DNA of 34,409 nucleotides from Veillonella sp. 3891 (GTDB lineage Bacteria; Bacillota; Negativicutes; Veillonellales; Veillonellaceae), in assembly GCF_003992315.1 (NCBI RefSeq), contig NZ_RQVE01000017.1:1-34409 (forward strand), in the 5' to 3' direction. Positions within the stretch are counted from its first letter, which is position 1, and each line of letters begins with the position of its first letter. Both the position numbers and the translations under genes were made by a program. Shown here one piece after another: positions 17,244 to 26,900 of this stretch. The notes beneath the pieces were generated by a model, which saw only the letters and a program-made list of their open reading frames with translations, did not search any database and was not told the DNA's origin.

Positions 17244-17273
17244 TTGTTCTGACTCTTGAAAATATGATATACT
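17244..17273 (+). promoter_or_regulatory. Promoter of the lipoyl-like gene and S55 gene
   Basis: TTGTTC (17244-17249), 18 bases, TATACT (17268-17273) with an extended TGA. The string TGATATACTG recurs in the mlaE promoter at 19614-19623. The rest of 17149-17243 shows no gene and no clear mreB terminator. Confidence 0.5.
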
Positions 17274-17307
17274 GTACATGGAAGAAAATTGTAGGAGGTG
17301 TATATAT

Positions 17308-17598
17308 ATGAAAAAAGTTTTTCTATATAGTTTGGGGGCATTGTTAGCAGCATTTTTAGTGACATCTACGGCAGAGGCTGCACCAGTAAATCATGAAACT
17401 GTGTTATCTGGTGAAGTCGTATCTGTGGTTAGTGTAGGAACTTCTGTCAAAGAAGGGGACCCATTGCTAACAGTACAAACATTAGGGGGACCTATGGTAG
17501 CATCCCGTGCCACTGTGAACGGTGTGGTACAAACAGTCTCTGTGGAGCCAGGTGCTACAGTGGAACGAGGTCAAATTATAACAGTGATCAATAACTAA
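17308..17598 (+). CDS. Secreted stand-alone lipoyl/biotinyl-like domain protein
   Basis: A 96-residue protein with a signal peptide (MKKVFLYSLGALLAAF to about Ala24, cut near AEA) and a mature part of about 70 residues that reads as one barrel-sandwich hybrid domain: SGEVVSVVSVGTSVKEGDPLLTVQT, then NGVVQTVSVEPGATVERGQIITVI, the two symmetric halves of a biotinyl/lipoyl domain. The hairpin where the modified lysine would stand reads QTLGGPM, without the EAMKM lysine, so it should not be biotinylated or lipoylated. The same fold forms the rings of periplasmic adaptor proteins (HlyD/AcrA type). ATG 17308 has AGGAGG upstream; the frame is open further up only without signal. The S55 protease-like gene follows 32 bases on. 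Function unknown; a structural or adaptor-like envelope role is inference. Confidence 0.75.
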   Translation: MKKVFLYSLGALLAAFLVTSTAEAAPVNHETVLSGEVVSVVSVGTSVKEGDPLLTVQTLGGPMVASRATVNGVVQTVSVEPGATVERGQIITVINN

Positions 17599-17630
17599 TT
17601 ATTAATAATCAATAAGAAGAGGCGATATAG

Positions 17631-19520
17631 ATGCAATTACATCGTTTTTGGCGTCGGTACACTAAGGGTGTGCTGGCGCTCTTATTGTGTGGGGCTACTT
17701 TTACAAGTGCTCATGCAATAGAATTTATGAAAGTAGAGGATTTACACCGTGGCATGGTAGGTCATGCGGATACAGTAGTACAAGGGGATAAAATTGATTC
17801 TTTCAAAGTGGAAGTCCTAGGCGTTATGAAACAACGTGGCCCATCGGGGGATTTGATTTTAGTGAAAGTATCAGGTCCCATCATTGATGCATCGGGGGGG
17901 ATTGTTCATGGTATGAGTGGTAGCCCCGTATACATTGATGGAAAATTGGTAGGTGCTGTTGCCTATGGCTGGGGATTTACAGACGGTACTTTGGGCATGG
18001 TAACACCTATCGATCAAATGGTGAAACTGTGGGATGAGAAATACCAAAAAGATTTACCGAATCCATGGAAAGATACACAATTGATTCCGTTGGGCACACC
18101 ATTGATGGCAGATGGTTATGATGAAACATCCTTAGCATATTTGGGAACAAAATTTAAGGACTTTGGTTATAAAGGATATGCTACGGCTAGTGACAGCACG
18201 GATGATATTGTGAAACCAATGGTGCCTGGTGGCTCTATTGCGGCGTTACTGGTAAAAGGTGATTTGAAGATGGGCGCCGTGGGGACTGTTACCTATGTAG
18301 ATAAGGATAAAGTAGTTGCCTTTGGACACCCATTTGATAAACGTGGCTCTACAGGTTATTTCATGAATAACTCCAGTATTTTTACAGTAGTAAAAAGTAT
18401 AGATTCTGGTTTTAAATTGGGGTCCTTAGGGCGAGAAGTAGGTGTTATCACAGAAGACCGTGGAGCAGGTATTGCTGGTACCGTTGGGGTATTTGGAAAA
18501 GGTGTTCCTGTGCGCATGCAACTTCGTGATTTAGATCGTGGAGTAGAGAGAAATGCGGCAGTCACTGTCGTGGAATCCTCTAAACTGACTCCGACCTTGG
18601 TGGCAACCTCGGTATATAGCTTGCTGAATAAAACACTAGACCGTGTAGGCGGTGGTACAGCTAAGATCAATATTAAGATTACACCTGTAGATCCTAAGTT
18701 GCCTACGTTAGAACGACGGAATATGGTGTACTCTAGTAGCTCGGTATCTGAAAAATCCATCGATGAATTGTTTGATATTGTGGAAAGTTTAATGAATAAT
18801 GCTTTCAAAGACTATGAAATCCGTGATATTCAAGTAGATGTACAAGTGGAAGAAGCAAAACGTACAGCTACGATCATCGATGCTAGTGCAGACCAAGTCA
18901 TTGTATCTCCTGGGGACAACATTGTGATTACTGCCAATTTACAAGCCTACCGCGAAGGAAAGATTCAACGAGAAATTATCTTTAAAGTGCCAGAAGATCA
19001 AAAGCTAGGAACCTATACACTTGAAGTGCGTGGTGGTGGCGTGATTCCATTGCCATACTTGTTTGAAAAACAAAAATATAATTTGACAGATGAAATTGTA
19101 GAGCGATTGAAAGTGCATAAAAACTTTGATGAATATTTCAAAGATCTCAGTGAAGATGATCAGAACAACCAAATTGTAGCAGAGTTTTTAGCCGATGATA
19201 TCAGTATGGTGGAAGAGTCTGGGGACAAGGCGAAAAAGCAACGATTAGAAGCAGACGAGGAAGATGTGGACGATGATGAGTTGCCAAATGGAGGCAAACA
19301 TAAAAAAGGTTTGAAAGCCTCTGATGATGACGAAAAAGAAAACAATGAAGCATCACGAGTGGTAGTAGATTATGTTGTCTTAGGTGATGGACAGTTTACG
19401 GTACAAGTGGTAGATAAAAAAGATCGAGACCATTTGCGTAAACAGCGGATCAAAGAAAAACTTTCAAATTTAAAAGAGAAAGTAAAAGCAGAAGAGTCAG
19501 ACCAAAAGAAAAATAAATAG
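17631..19520 (+). CDS. Secreted S55 (SpoIVB-type) serine peptidase-like protein
   Basis: A 629-residue exported protein. Signal peptide at residues 1-29 (RFWRRY, hydrophobic core, AHA). Residues about 34-145 carry the S55 motif: GMVGHADTV, VEVLGVMKQ, DLILVKVSG, then GGIVHGMSGSPVYIDGKLVGAVAYGW with the likely nucleophile at Ser96/Ser98. A second block holds VVAFGHPF with His233. In B. subtilis SpoIVB, as I recall, the His motif precedes the Ser motif; here the order is reversed. The C-terminal third is beta-rich up to about residue 500, then very acidic and basic (DEEDVDDDE; Lys-rich end). SpoIVB works in sporulation signalling, but the surroundings here are outer-membrane genes, so a periplasmic envelope role is more likely. 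The substrate is unknown. A terminator separates it from mlaE. Confidence 0.78.
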   Translation: MQLHRFWRRYTKGVLALLLCGATFTSAHAIEFMKVEDLHRGMVGHADTVVQGDKIDSFKVEVLGVMKQRGPSGDLILVKVSGPIIDASGGIVHGMSGSPVYIDGKLVGAVAYGWGFTDGTLGMVTPIDQMVKLWDEKYQKDLPNPWKDTQLIPLGTPLMADGYDETSLAYLGTKFKDFGYKGYATASDSTDDIVKPMVPGGSIAALLVKGDLKMGAVGTVTYVDKDKVVAFGHPFDKRGSTGYFMNNSSIFTVVKSIDSGFKLGSLGREVGVITEDRGAGIAGTVGVFGKGVPVRMQLRDLDRGVERNAAVTVVESSKLTPTLVATSVYSLLNKTLDRVGGGTAKINIKITPVDPKLPTLERRNMVYSSSSVSEKSIDELFDIVESLMNNAFKDYEIRDIQVDVQVEEAKRTATIIDASADQVIVSPGDNIVITANLQAYREGKIQREIIFKVPEDQKLGTYTLEVRGGGVIPLPYLFEKQKYNLTDEIVERLKVHKNFDEYFKDLSEDDQNNQIVAEFLADDISMVEESGDKAKKQRLEADEEDVDDDELPNGGKHKKGLKASDDDEKENNEASRVVVDYVVLGDGQFTVQVVDKKDRDHLRKQRIKEKLSNLKEKVKAEESDQKKNK

Positions 19521-19534
19521 TCTTATCCGAAGAG

Positions 19535-19573
19535 AGCAGGAAGTGATATAGCATCATTTCCTGCTTTTATTTT
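19535..19573 (+). terminator. Terminator between the S55 gene and mlaE
   Basis: A 13-pair stem, 19535-19547 with 19553-19565 (one G-T wobble), with a five-base loop, followed by TTTTATTTT. It splits the envelope block into two transcripts. Confidence 0.9.
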
Positions 19574-19593
19574 GAAAACTCCGATGGTACTAC

Positions 19594-19622
19594 TGCACAT
19601 TCAAAGAGTTTTGTGATATACT
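19594..19622 (+). promoter_or_regulatory. mlaE operon promoter
   Basis: TGCACA (19594-19599), 17 bases, TATACT (19617-19622) with an extended TGA. It shares TGATATACTG with the promoter at 17244-17273. The leader is about 25 bases. Confidence 0.5.
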
Positions 19623-19652
19623 GAAGATTGATACAAATACTCAGGAGGAACT

Positions 19653-20414
19653 ATGATTTGGTTAACATGGATTGGTAAGCAAATGATCTTTTTCCTATCC
19701 CAGATAGGTGAGGCCATGTTGTTACTATGGAGGACTATAGGGCAATTACCAAAAATAAATTGGAAACTCACAATCGAACAAATGGCACACTTAGGGGTGT
19801 ATTCCTTGCCGATTTTATCATTAACTATGTTTTTTGCAGGCGCTGTGATGACATTGCAAATGGCAGATGTATTGATACACTATGGTGCACAGGGAACTGT
19901 GGGTGGTATTATGGCCATTGCTATGGGGCGCGAATTAGGCCCAGTTTTAGTTGGCGTTGTATTAGCAGGTCGTGTGGGTGCAGCTATTACGGCAGAGTTA
20001 GGAACTATGAAAGTAACAGAGCAAATCGATGCCTTAAAGGTCATGGCGGTTAACCCCATTGGGTATCTTGTAGTACCTCGTGTTGTAGCATGTATGATTA
20101 TGGTGCCAATCTTGACATTTTATGGTGTTCTTATCGGTACAGGTGGGGGATACTTGGTAGCTACCATAGTGAAAGGACTAGCCGGTTCTACCTATTTAGA
20201 CTCCATTCAAATTTTTGCGATCCTATCTGATTTGACGTACGGACTCATTAAATCTTGTGTGTTCGGAGCGGTTATTGCCCTAGTTGGATCTTATAAAGGC
20301 ATGTACACAGATATGGGGGCAACTGCTGTTGGCTATGCTACTACTAGCTCTGTAGTAACCAGTATCATTTTAGTCTTTATATTAAATTACTTTTTATCAG
20401 TCTTATTATTCTAG
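19653..20414 (+). CDS. mlaE: Phospholipid ABC transporter permease MlaE
   Basis: Inner-membrane permease of the MCE-type lipid transporter, 253 residues with five to six membrane segments. Family marks: an amphipathic N-terminal interface helix, FFAGAVMTLQMADVL, AMGRELGPVLVGVVLAGRVGAAITAELGTMKVTEQIDAL, the conserved block around residues 90-130, and VNPIGYLVVPRV. With MlaF it forms the ATP-driven core and passes lipid to or from the MlaD ring. It starts after AGGAGG with its own promoter, and its stop overlaps the ribosome site of mlaF. Neither MlaB nor MlaC is encoded in this block. Confidence 0.93.
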   Translation: MIWLTWIGKQMIFFLSQIGEAMLLLWRTIGQLPKINWKLTIEQMAHLGVYSLPILSLTMFFAGAVMTLQMADVLIHYGAQGTVGGIMAIAMGRELGPVLVGVVLAGRVGAAITAELGTMKVTEQIDALKVMAVNPIGYLVVPRVVACMIMVPILTFYGVLIGTGGGYLVATIVKGLAGSTYLDSIQIFAILSDLTYGLIKSCVFGAVIALVGSYKGMYTDMGATAVGYATTSSVVTSIILVFILNYFLSVLLF

Positions 20415-20422
20415 GAGGACCT

Positions 20423-21187
20423 ATGATTGAATTACAAAACGTGGTCCTAGCCTATGAGAATAGAATTATTTTAGACCATGTAGATTTAACTATCCATGAT
20501 GGAGAAACTCTAGCTATTTTAGGAGGCTCTGGAGCGGGCAAAAGTACTTTGCTTAAATTGATTATCGGTCTTTTACGGCCTACCAGTGGTACTATTTTAG
20601 TAGATGATGTAGATATTACGAAAATCGATGAGAATGAATTCGATCGGTTGCGACAAACTATGGGGATGGTCTTTCAATACTCTGCGTTATTTGATTCTAT
20701 GAGTGTAGGAGAGAATGTAGCCTTTGGACTACGCCAACATACGACGATGAGCGAAGAGGAGATTCAACGTACTGTAGCTAGAAAGCTACGTATGGTAGGA
20801 TTGCCAAAGACTGAACAGTACATGCCTAGTGAACTATCAGGGGGGATGAAAAAACGGATTAGCTTGGCTCGTGCTATTGCTTTAGATCCTAAAATCATTC
20901 TATATGATGAACCGACATCAGGATTGGATCCGATTACATCGGGCACCATTAGTCGTTTAATACGGAGCATGCAATCTCATTTGCAATGTAGTTCTATCGT
21001 GGTCACTCACGATATGAACTCAGCCTTTTTTGTGGCAGACCGCATTGCCTTACTAGATAAAGGAAAGTTTATTGAAGTATCACCAACAGAAGAGTTTAGA
21101 CATTCTAAGAATCCGAAGGTACAACAATTTATAGAGGGTCGTAAATCTGTGAAAACAGAGATACAAGAAGAAGGAGATATACCATGA
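20423..21187 (+). CDS. mlaF: Phospholipid ABC transporter ATPase MlaF
   Basis: ATP-binding subunit (254 residues) of the MlaEFD complex at the cytoplasmic membrane. Walker A GGSGAGKST at 34-42, Q-loop in VFQYSALFDS, signature LSGGM at 138-142, Walker B IILYDE at 158-163 followed by PTSGLDP, H-loop VVTHD. The text YSALFDSMSVGENVAFGLRQ is typical of the MlaF branch. It overlaps mlaD by four bases (ATGA), so ATPase and MCE subunit are translationally coupled. AGGAGG precedes the ATG and overlaps the mlaE stop. Confidence 0.94.
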   Translation: MIELQNVVLAYENRIILDHVDLTIHDGETLAILGGSGAGKSTLLKLIIGLLRPTSGTILVDDVDITKIDENEFDRLRQTMGMVFQYSALFDSMSVGENVAFGLRQHTTMSEEEIQRTVARKLRMVGLPKTEQYMPSELSGGMKKRISLARAIALDPKIILYDEPTSGLDPITSGTISRLIRSMQSHLQCSSIVVTHDMNSAFFVADRIALLDKGKFIEVSPTEEFRHSKNPKVQQFIEGRKSVKTEIQEEGDIP

Positions 21188-22488
21188 AGTGGACAACAGA
21201 GGCGAAGGTAGGTCTATTTACCGTAGTGGGGGTAGTCCTATTTGCTGTGTGTATTGTATTTTTAGGACGATTTGATATATTTGCAGCTCCTACTATGCAT
21301 ATTGCTGGGAATTTTCAATCTGTAACGGGGTTGAAAGAAGGCAATACTGTGCGCTTTTCAGGGGTGAAAGTAGGGAAAGTCAAATCTATGCAAGTCACTG
21401 ACAAAGGGATTACGGTGGCTATGGACATCGACAAGGATGTAAAAATTCCGACAGACTCTGCTTTTACCATGGAAAGTGATGGTATTTTAGGGGATAAATT
21501 CATCCAAATTACGCCAGGCCGTAGTACTTTGTATTTAGATGATGGTGCTTTCATTACAGGGGATGGAAAAAGTGAAATCGATAAAACCATGGCGCAAGCT
21601 ACGAAATTGATGGAAGCGGCCACCACTACATTGCAATCCATGAATGGCATCATTGGTGATGAAAAAACACAAAGCGCTTTACGCAATGCCTTACAATCGA
21701 CAGAGTTAATTGCTCAAAATACAGCAAATTTGACGGCTCAAATGAATGCTATGTTAGCGAATAATAGTGACAATATTTCAGCTTTAACAGCGAATATGGT
21801 AGGCATTACACGAAATATGGAATCCTTGACAAATCAAATGGATACGAATATGAAACAATTTAATGCAGATGGTCAAGCAGGAACAGAAATGCGTCAAATT
21901 GTGAATAATTTGAAAACTACTACAGATAGTATTTCAAAAATGGCAGGCGCTATGGAAGGAGTTGTAACAGACCCTAAGAGCGCTGCGGATATTAAGGAAA
22001 CTTTGCATAATACAGCACAATTAACGACTAAGCTAAATCGTCTTACCGGTGGGGACGTGAAAGCAGGTTCGGATGGAAAAAAGTCGGATCTTAAGACGCA
22101 GATAGGAGCAGAGGTATTGTACAATCCAGAGGATAAAAAAGCTCGTACTGATGCAGATGTGCGCCTTATGACGAAGGATTCTATCTATACCTTAGGGATT
22201 TCCAATATAGGTAATGGTTCGAATGTGGACCTTACCTATGGAAAACGAGTGCTAGATCAAGTATACCTACGAGGTGGTTTATTTGATGGAAAACTAGGCG
22301 TAGGAGCCGATGTGGGATTTGGAAAACCAGTTTCACTATCTGGAGCTCTATTCGATATCCGCCATGGTTCCTATCGGATTCGTTCAGATGTTCAATTATG
22401 GAAAGATACTTATGTGGTAGGTCAATGGACTTGGTATGGACATGACCATAACCGTGTGAATTATTTTGGGCTAAGAAAGACATTTTAG
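21184..22488 (+). CDS. mlaD: MlaD: MCE protein with helical bridge and C-terminal outer-membrane barrel
   Basis: At 434 residues it is more than twice the E. coli MlaD. Order of parts: inner-membrane helix at 8-28; one MCE domain at about 38-112 (SVTGLKEGNTVRFSGVKVG, GILGDKFIQI); a long helical, Asn/Gln/Thr-rich stretch at about 130-290; and a beta-strand-rich region at 304-434 with alternating polar and nonpolar residues, aromatic girdles (WTWYGHDHNRVNYF) and a terminal Phe, the usual mark for BAM insertion. It can therefore span from inner to outer membrane in one chain. As I recall, published work on the Veillonella parvula Mla system described this architecture as an ancestral transenvelope bridge that needs no MlaA, MlaB or MlaC. 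It fits its neighbours: mlaF overlaps, tolC follows at 10 bases. Confidence 0.92.
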   Translation: MKWTTEAKVGLFTVVGVVLFAVCIVFLGRFDIFAAPTMHIAGNFQSVTGLKEGNTVRFSGVKVGKVKSMQVTDKGITVAMDIDKDVKIPTDSAFTMESDGILGDKFIQITPGRSTLYLDDGAFITGDGKSEIDKTMAQATKLMEAATTTLQSMNGIIGDEKTQSALRNALQSTELIAQNTANLTAQMNAMLANNSDNISALTANMVGITRNMESLTNQMDTNMKQFNADGQAGTEMRQIVNNLKTTTDSISKMAGAMEGVVTDPKSAADIKETLHNTAQLTTKLNRLTGGDVKAGSDGKKSDLKTQIGAEVLYNPEDKKARTDADVRLMTKDSIYTLGISNIGNGSNVDLTYGKRVLDQVYLRGGLFDGKLGVGADVGFGKPVSLSGALFDIRHGSYRIRSDVQLWKDTYVVGQWTWYGHDHNRVNYFGLRKTF

Positions 22489-22497
22489 GAGGACCCA

Positions 22498-23913
22498 ATG
22501 AATACAAAAATAATGACAGTAGCAGCGATGTTAGCAGCCTATGCATGTACAGTAGGAGCAGCGGCACCGCAAACAGATACAGTAAAATTAGTACATTTTC
22601 AAGAAAAAGCAACTGCGCAAGCAGCAATGATGACAAAGGCATATAAAAACCAAGCACAGACAAACAGTCAATCTGTGTCTATTACATTGCCACAATCCAT
22701 TGCATTAGCATTGCAAAATAATAGAACCTTACATCAATCTCAATGGGATTATGAAGCGGCAATAGCACAAGTAGGAGTTGCGACTAGCGGTAGGAATCCA
22801 GTAGTGACGTATAATTATAGCGCTAACCATACAGGAAATGAAGTGAACGGTGTTAGTAAAACTGGAAATGCCTTTTCGCATCAATTAGGTGTGGGAGTAT
22901 CTGTATTTAATCGTGCTTTGGATGCACAAATTGAAGCAGCTAAATATAGTCGTGATGGCAGTGGCGCAGCATTAACGGAAGCCGCACAAACAGCTAAATT
23001 AACGGCAGCAACTAATTATTTGTCCCTTATCATGTCTCGTAATAAGGTAAATGTAGCAGAACAAACTGTGCGTGATTACGAAGAACATTTAAAAAATGCT
23101 AACTTACAATATCAAGTAGGTATTGTATCTAAATCTGATGTACTGGCTACGAATACACGATTAGCGAATGCAAAAACTGCTTTAGTAGAAGCGAAAAACG
23201 CTGCTAATTTAGCAGAGGCAAAGTTCAATAATCATGTAGGATTGCCTGTATCTACACCAATCGTAACAGCAGACAAAGAATTAAGCTATGCACCATATGG
23301 TATTTCATTAGAATCAGCTAAATCCTATGGGGTTCTACATCGCGGTACAATTGTACAAGCAGCGATGCTAGTAAAAGGGGCGGAAGAAAATCTAAGACGT
23401 GCTGATGCATCAGATATTCCAGTGGTCAAAGCAAATGCTAGTCGTGGTATGAATGGTACACATTGGGCTGGCAATGACACTAAAAACTGGGCTGTAGGGG
23501 CCACACTATCTTGGAATGTATGGGATGGGGGCCAATCAAAAGCGAATGTGACAGCAGCAAAAGCTAATGTAGAAAAAGCAAAAGAAGCCTATGCTCAAAC
23601 TATTGAAACTGTACAACTGCAAATCCAAGAAGGATACTTAAATTTAAAAGCGGCAGAGCAAAAAATTCAAAGCACTCATGCAGCAGTAGAAGCAGGACAG
23701 GAAGATTTCCGTATTAAGACACTACGATATCGTTCTGGAGTGGGTACAAATGTGGATGTATTAGACGCAGAAACTTCGTTAGCAACGGCACGTAATAATT
23801 ATGTAGATGCACTATATAACTACAATTTAAGTATTGCTACTTTAGAAAAAGCGATGGGTATTCCGGTTGACTCTGCTGTGGGTACTGGGGTAAATATCGT
23901 GAATCAGGGATAG
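22498..23913 (+). CDS. tolC: TolC-family outer-membrane channel protein
   Basis: A 471-residue outer-membrane efflux protein: signal peptide at 1-22 (ending VGA-AA), then two OEP repeats, each with a long coiled-coil helical hairpin (ALTEAAQTAKLTAATNYLSLIMSRNKVNVAEQTVRDYEEHL, and AKANVEKAKEAYAQTIETVQLQIQ) and beta-strand segments for the barrel. The pairs QVGIVSKSDVL and RSGVGTNVDVLDAE are the typical hinge turns. It is preceded by AGGAGG that overlaps the mlaD stop. No inner-membrane pump or HlyD-type adaptor is next to it; its partners must be elsewhere, or it works with the lipid system of this operon. Confidence 0.9.
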   Translation: MNTKIMTVAAMLAAYACTVGAAAPQTDTVKLVHFQEKATAQAAMMTKAYKNQAQTNSQSVSITLPQSIALALQNNRTLHQSQWDYEAAIAQVGVATSGRNPVVTYNYSANHTGNEVNGVSKTGNAFSHQLGVGVSVFNRALDAQIEAAKYSRDGSGAALTEAAQTAKLTAATNYLSLIMSRNKVNVAEQTVRDYEEHLKNANLQYQVGIVSKSDVLATNTRLANAKTALVEAKNAANLAEAKFNNHVGLPVSTPIVTADKELSYAPYGISLESAKSYGVLHRGTIVQAAMLVKGAEENLRRADASDIPVVKANASRGMNGTHWAGNDTKNWAVGATLSWNVWDGGQSKANVTAAKANVEKAKEAYAQTIETVQLQIQEGYLNLKAAEQKIQSTHAAVEAGQEDFRIKTLRYRSGVGTNVDVLDAETSLATARNNYVDALYNYNLSIATLEKAMGIPVDSAVGTGVNIVNQG

Positions 23914-23938
23914 TCATCTTAGTAATATGAGGTAAATT

Positions 23939-26900
23939 ATGAAGGGGAAACATTGGCTACTAGGTATTGTACTTAGTGGATGTGTAGCAGGCGTTGGATT
24001 CGGCTTACAACCATTAAGTGAAACTTATGTAGGACCTTATGTGCAAGAACAATTACATACAGCACTGAATGGAACTGTTTCCTATTCATCATTTCACATT
24101 GGTTGGGATGGTTCTGTTCAAATGAAAGATCTCAGTGTAGAAGATGCTAAGGGGCAATCTGTACTTACTGCGGACGCTTTGACCGTGTCTATACAATGGT
24201 TAAAGGTATTGCAATATCCTTTTGGACAGATATCACCAGATGCTTTGGTGGGAACGATTACTGTCTCCTCACCTCATGTGAATGTAGTACAAGATGAAAC
24301 TGGACAATGGAATATACTGCAGTTGGTAAAAGAACGGGACTCAGAAGAACCTAGTCAATTTAGTGGATTGCTACGTGTAGAAAATGGAACGATTTCACTA
24401 TTCTTGCCACAGGCAACGCCTTTATTGCTATCAGATGTGAATGGTACTGTCTTGGGTGATGGTGGTCATATGCTGGAGGGAGTCGTGGATGCCCAATTAG
24501 GAAAGGATCATATTCATTCCAACATACAATGGGCGTTGGATGACAGTGGTAATCGATCATTCTATGTGGAAACACCACATTTAGATATAGCTCCTATTAT
24601 AAATCGAATCTCTTTACCAACTGCAGTAAGTCCTATCAGTGGTGAGCTGACAGATGTAGCATTGACAGTCACACAACGTGGTGGTTTCTGGTATGGGGAA
24701 GGGGGACTTTCCTTCCAAAATGTAGGAACGACGCTTCAAGGTTATCGGTTAACATCTGGGAAGGGGACACTTCAAATCCATGGAGATGTGCTGTTCTTGG
24801 ATGGAATTGAAGCGAATGTGAATGACGAGCACCTTCGTGTGAGTGGCACTGTACACCATGTCTTTGATGAGGATCCTACATTACATGTCAACGTAGGATT
24901 GAAAGAGTGGAATCTAGCCTCGTTTGGTCAATTGCCACTGACAGGGACTATTACGGCAGAGGCATTGTTAACAGGACCTGTATCGAATGTAAAAGCTAGT
25001 GGCGATGTAGAGGTACGAGATCTTGCCTATGAAGGAATCACAGTCAATCGTGGAAAAGCTCATCTTTCCTATGGAGATCAAGTGATTCATGTAGGAGATG
25101 CAGAACTGAGTACGCAAGGTGGAACTGTAACTGGTACTGGCTCGTATCATATAGATACAAAAGATTTCTTTGCACAGCTAAACTTACAAAATGTATCTTT
25201 ATATGGGCTGCCTCTTGGAGGACAATCCTCTGTGCAGGGATCTGTCAGCGGTGATTTGACTGTGGAAGGACAGGGAGGTGCTATTTCAAATGTAGTGGGC
25301 TCTGTAAGGGGACGTCAAATTGGGTATAAATCTATCTTAGTGGATACTTTGGATGCTAGTGTATCTTGGGATGGTACACAACTAGTAGTACCTTATATGA
25401 ATGGTAACTGGAGTAGGGGGACATTCACCGGTAGTGGTCGCTTAGGAAATGGAACATTTGGACTTAGCCTATACGGTACTCATATCGGACTAGAACAATT
25501 TAATGGATGGTCACCTAAACCTTTGGGAGGCACTGTATCCATGGAAGCAAACTTGCAGGGATCCCTAGAGAACCCTACAGGGACTGTTACCATTGCGGGA
25601 GATACACTTTCTTATGGTGTAACACAGTTTGACCGTATGTTTGTGAAAGCAAATATAGAGGATAAAAAACTGCATATCCTTGACGGTGATTTAGAATATA
25701 AAAAAAGTATCTATGATGTGCGAGGAACTATCAATTTAGATGGAGGCCAAGATGTGGATATCAAAGGCTCTGCGAAGGATGTACGTATTGAAGACATATT
25801 GCCAAACTTTACAGATATTCCTATGACGGGATGGATTTACACAGATGTACATATAGAAGGTACCTTACAGCGTCCTAAAGTAAATGGATATGTGAAAGCC
25901 TGGGATGGCTCTATATATGGAAAACTGTTTGAATCTATTGAAGGATATTATGCATATAAGGATGGGCACTTACATTTACCAAGGTTGGACATTACTAGCT
26001 ATGGTTCCTCTATTGTGGTGGATGGGGATATACAAAACAAACAGTTAGATATTAATTTTGTAGGTGATGCGGTGCCAATTGAACCCTTTATTCGGGATGC
26101 GGGTCTCAACATGGTTGGCTATGTAGGCGCAGAAGGACATCTAGGTGGAACTGTGGATGCACCTATCTTTGAGGGCGTGGTACAGTCAGATGTTATGCAG
26201 GTGAAGGATACTACATTGCATGATATTACGGGTGCTGTGTACATTACGCCGAAAGTGGTACATCTGCAAGAGTTGACTTTCACGGGCAGCGGCACTAGTC
26301 AATATGAAGTAAAAGGTGGAGTTCAACTGGATGAATCGAAACGCTTATTTGGTTATGTTCGTGTACGAGATGGAGAATTGCAACAGTTATTAGCATTAAG
26401 TAATGCAAATGTACCAGATGTAAATGGCAAGTTGCAGGCGACCATTGATTTAGGTGGTACTAGTGACAGCCCAAGGTTAGATGTAAAAGGATCTCTCGAA
26501 AATACAACTATTCGTGATGAAGTAGTGGGAACTGCTACACTGGATGTGGGCTATGGTGGACGTACCATTGATATCCGTACGTTTAATTTACCTATTAAAG
26601 AAGGGCTTATTGCTGGTAAGGGTAAAGCTGATTTAGATGGGATTACAGATATTCAGTTAGTAGCATCAAAAGTGCCTGTTGGAACTATCTTGCCTTTAGT
26701 AACATCAGATATCAATGGACAAGGGAACTGGAACTTTATTATTAATGTACAGGGCCCTACGAAATCTCCAAAGGTAGAGTTTTCTAGTGAAATAGAACAA
26801 GCTGTCATCAATGGTATCAGCTTGGATCAGTTAAGCATCTTAGGCAATATGGAAGACCAAGTGGTATCGATTCAACAAGGGATGATTAAGAAAGCGGATT

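Noticed and set aside
17278-17307. Longer start for the lipoyl-like protein
   Set aside because: It would place the start against the -10 and put ten non-signal residues before a good signal peptide; AGGAGG serves ATG 17308.
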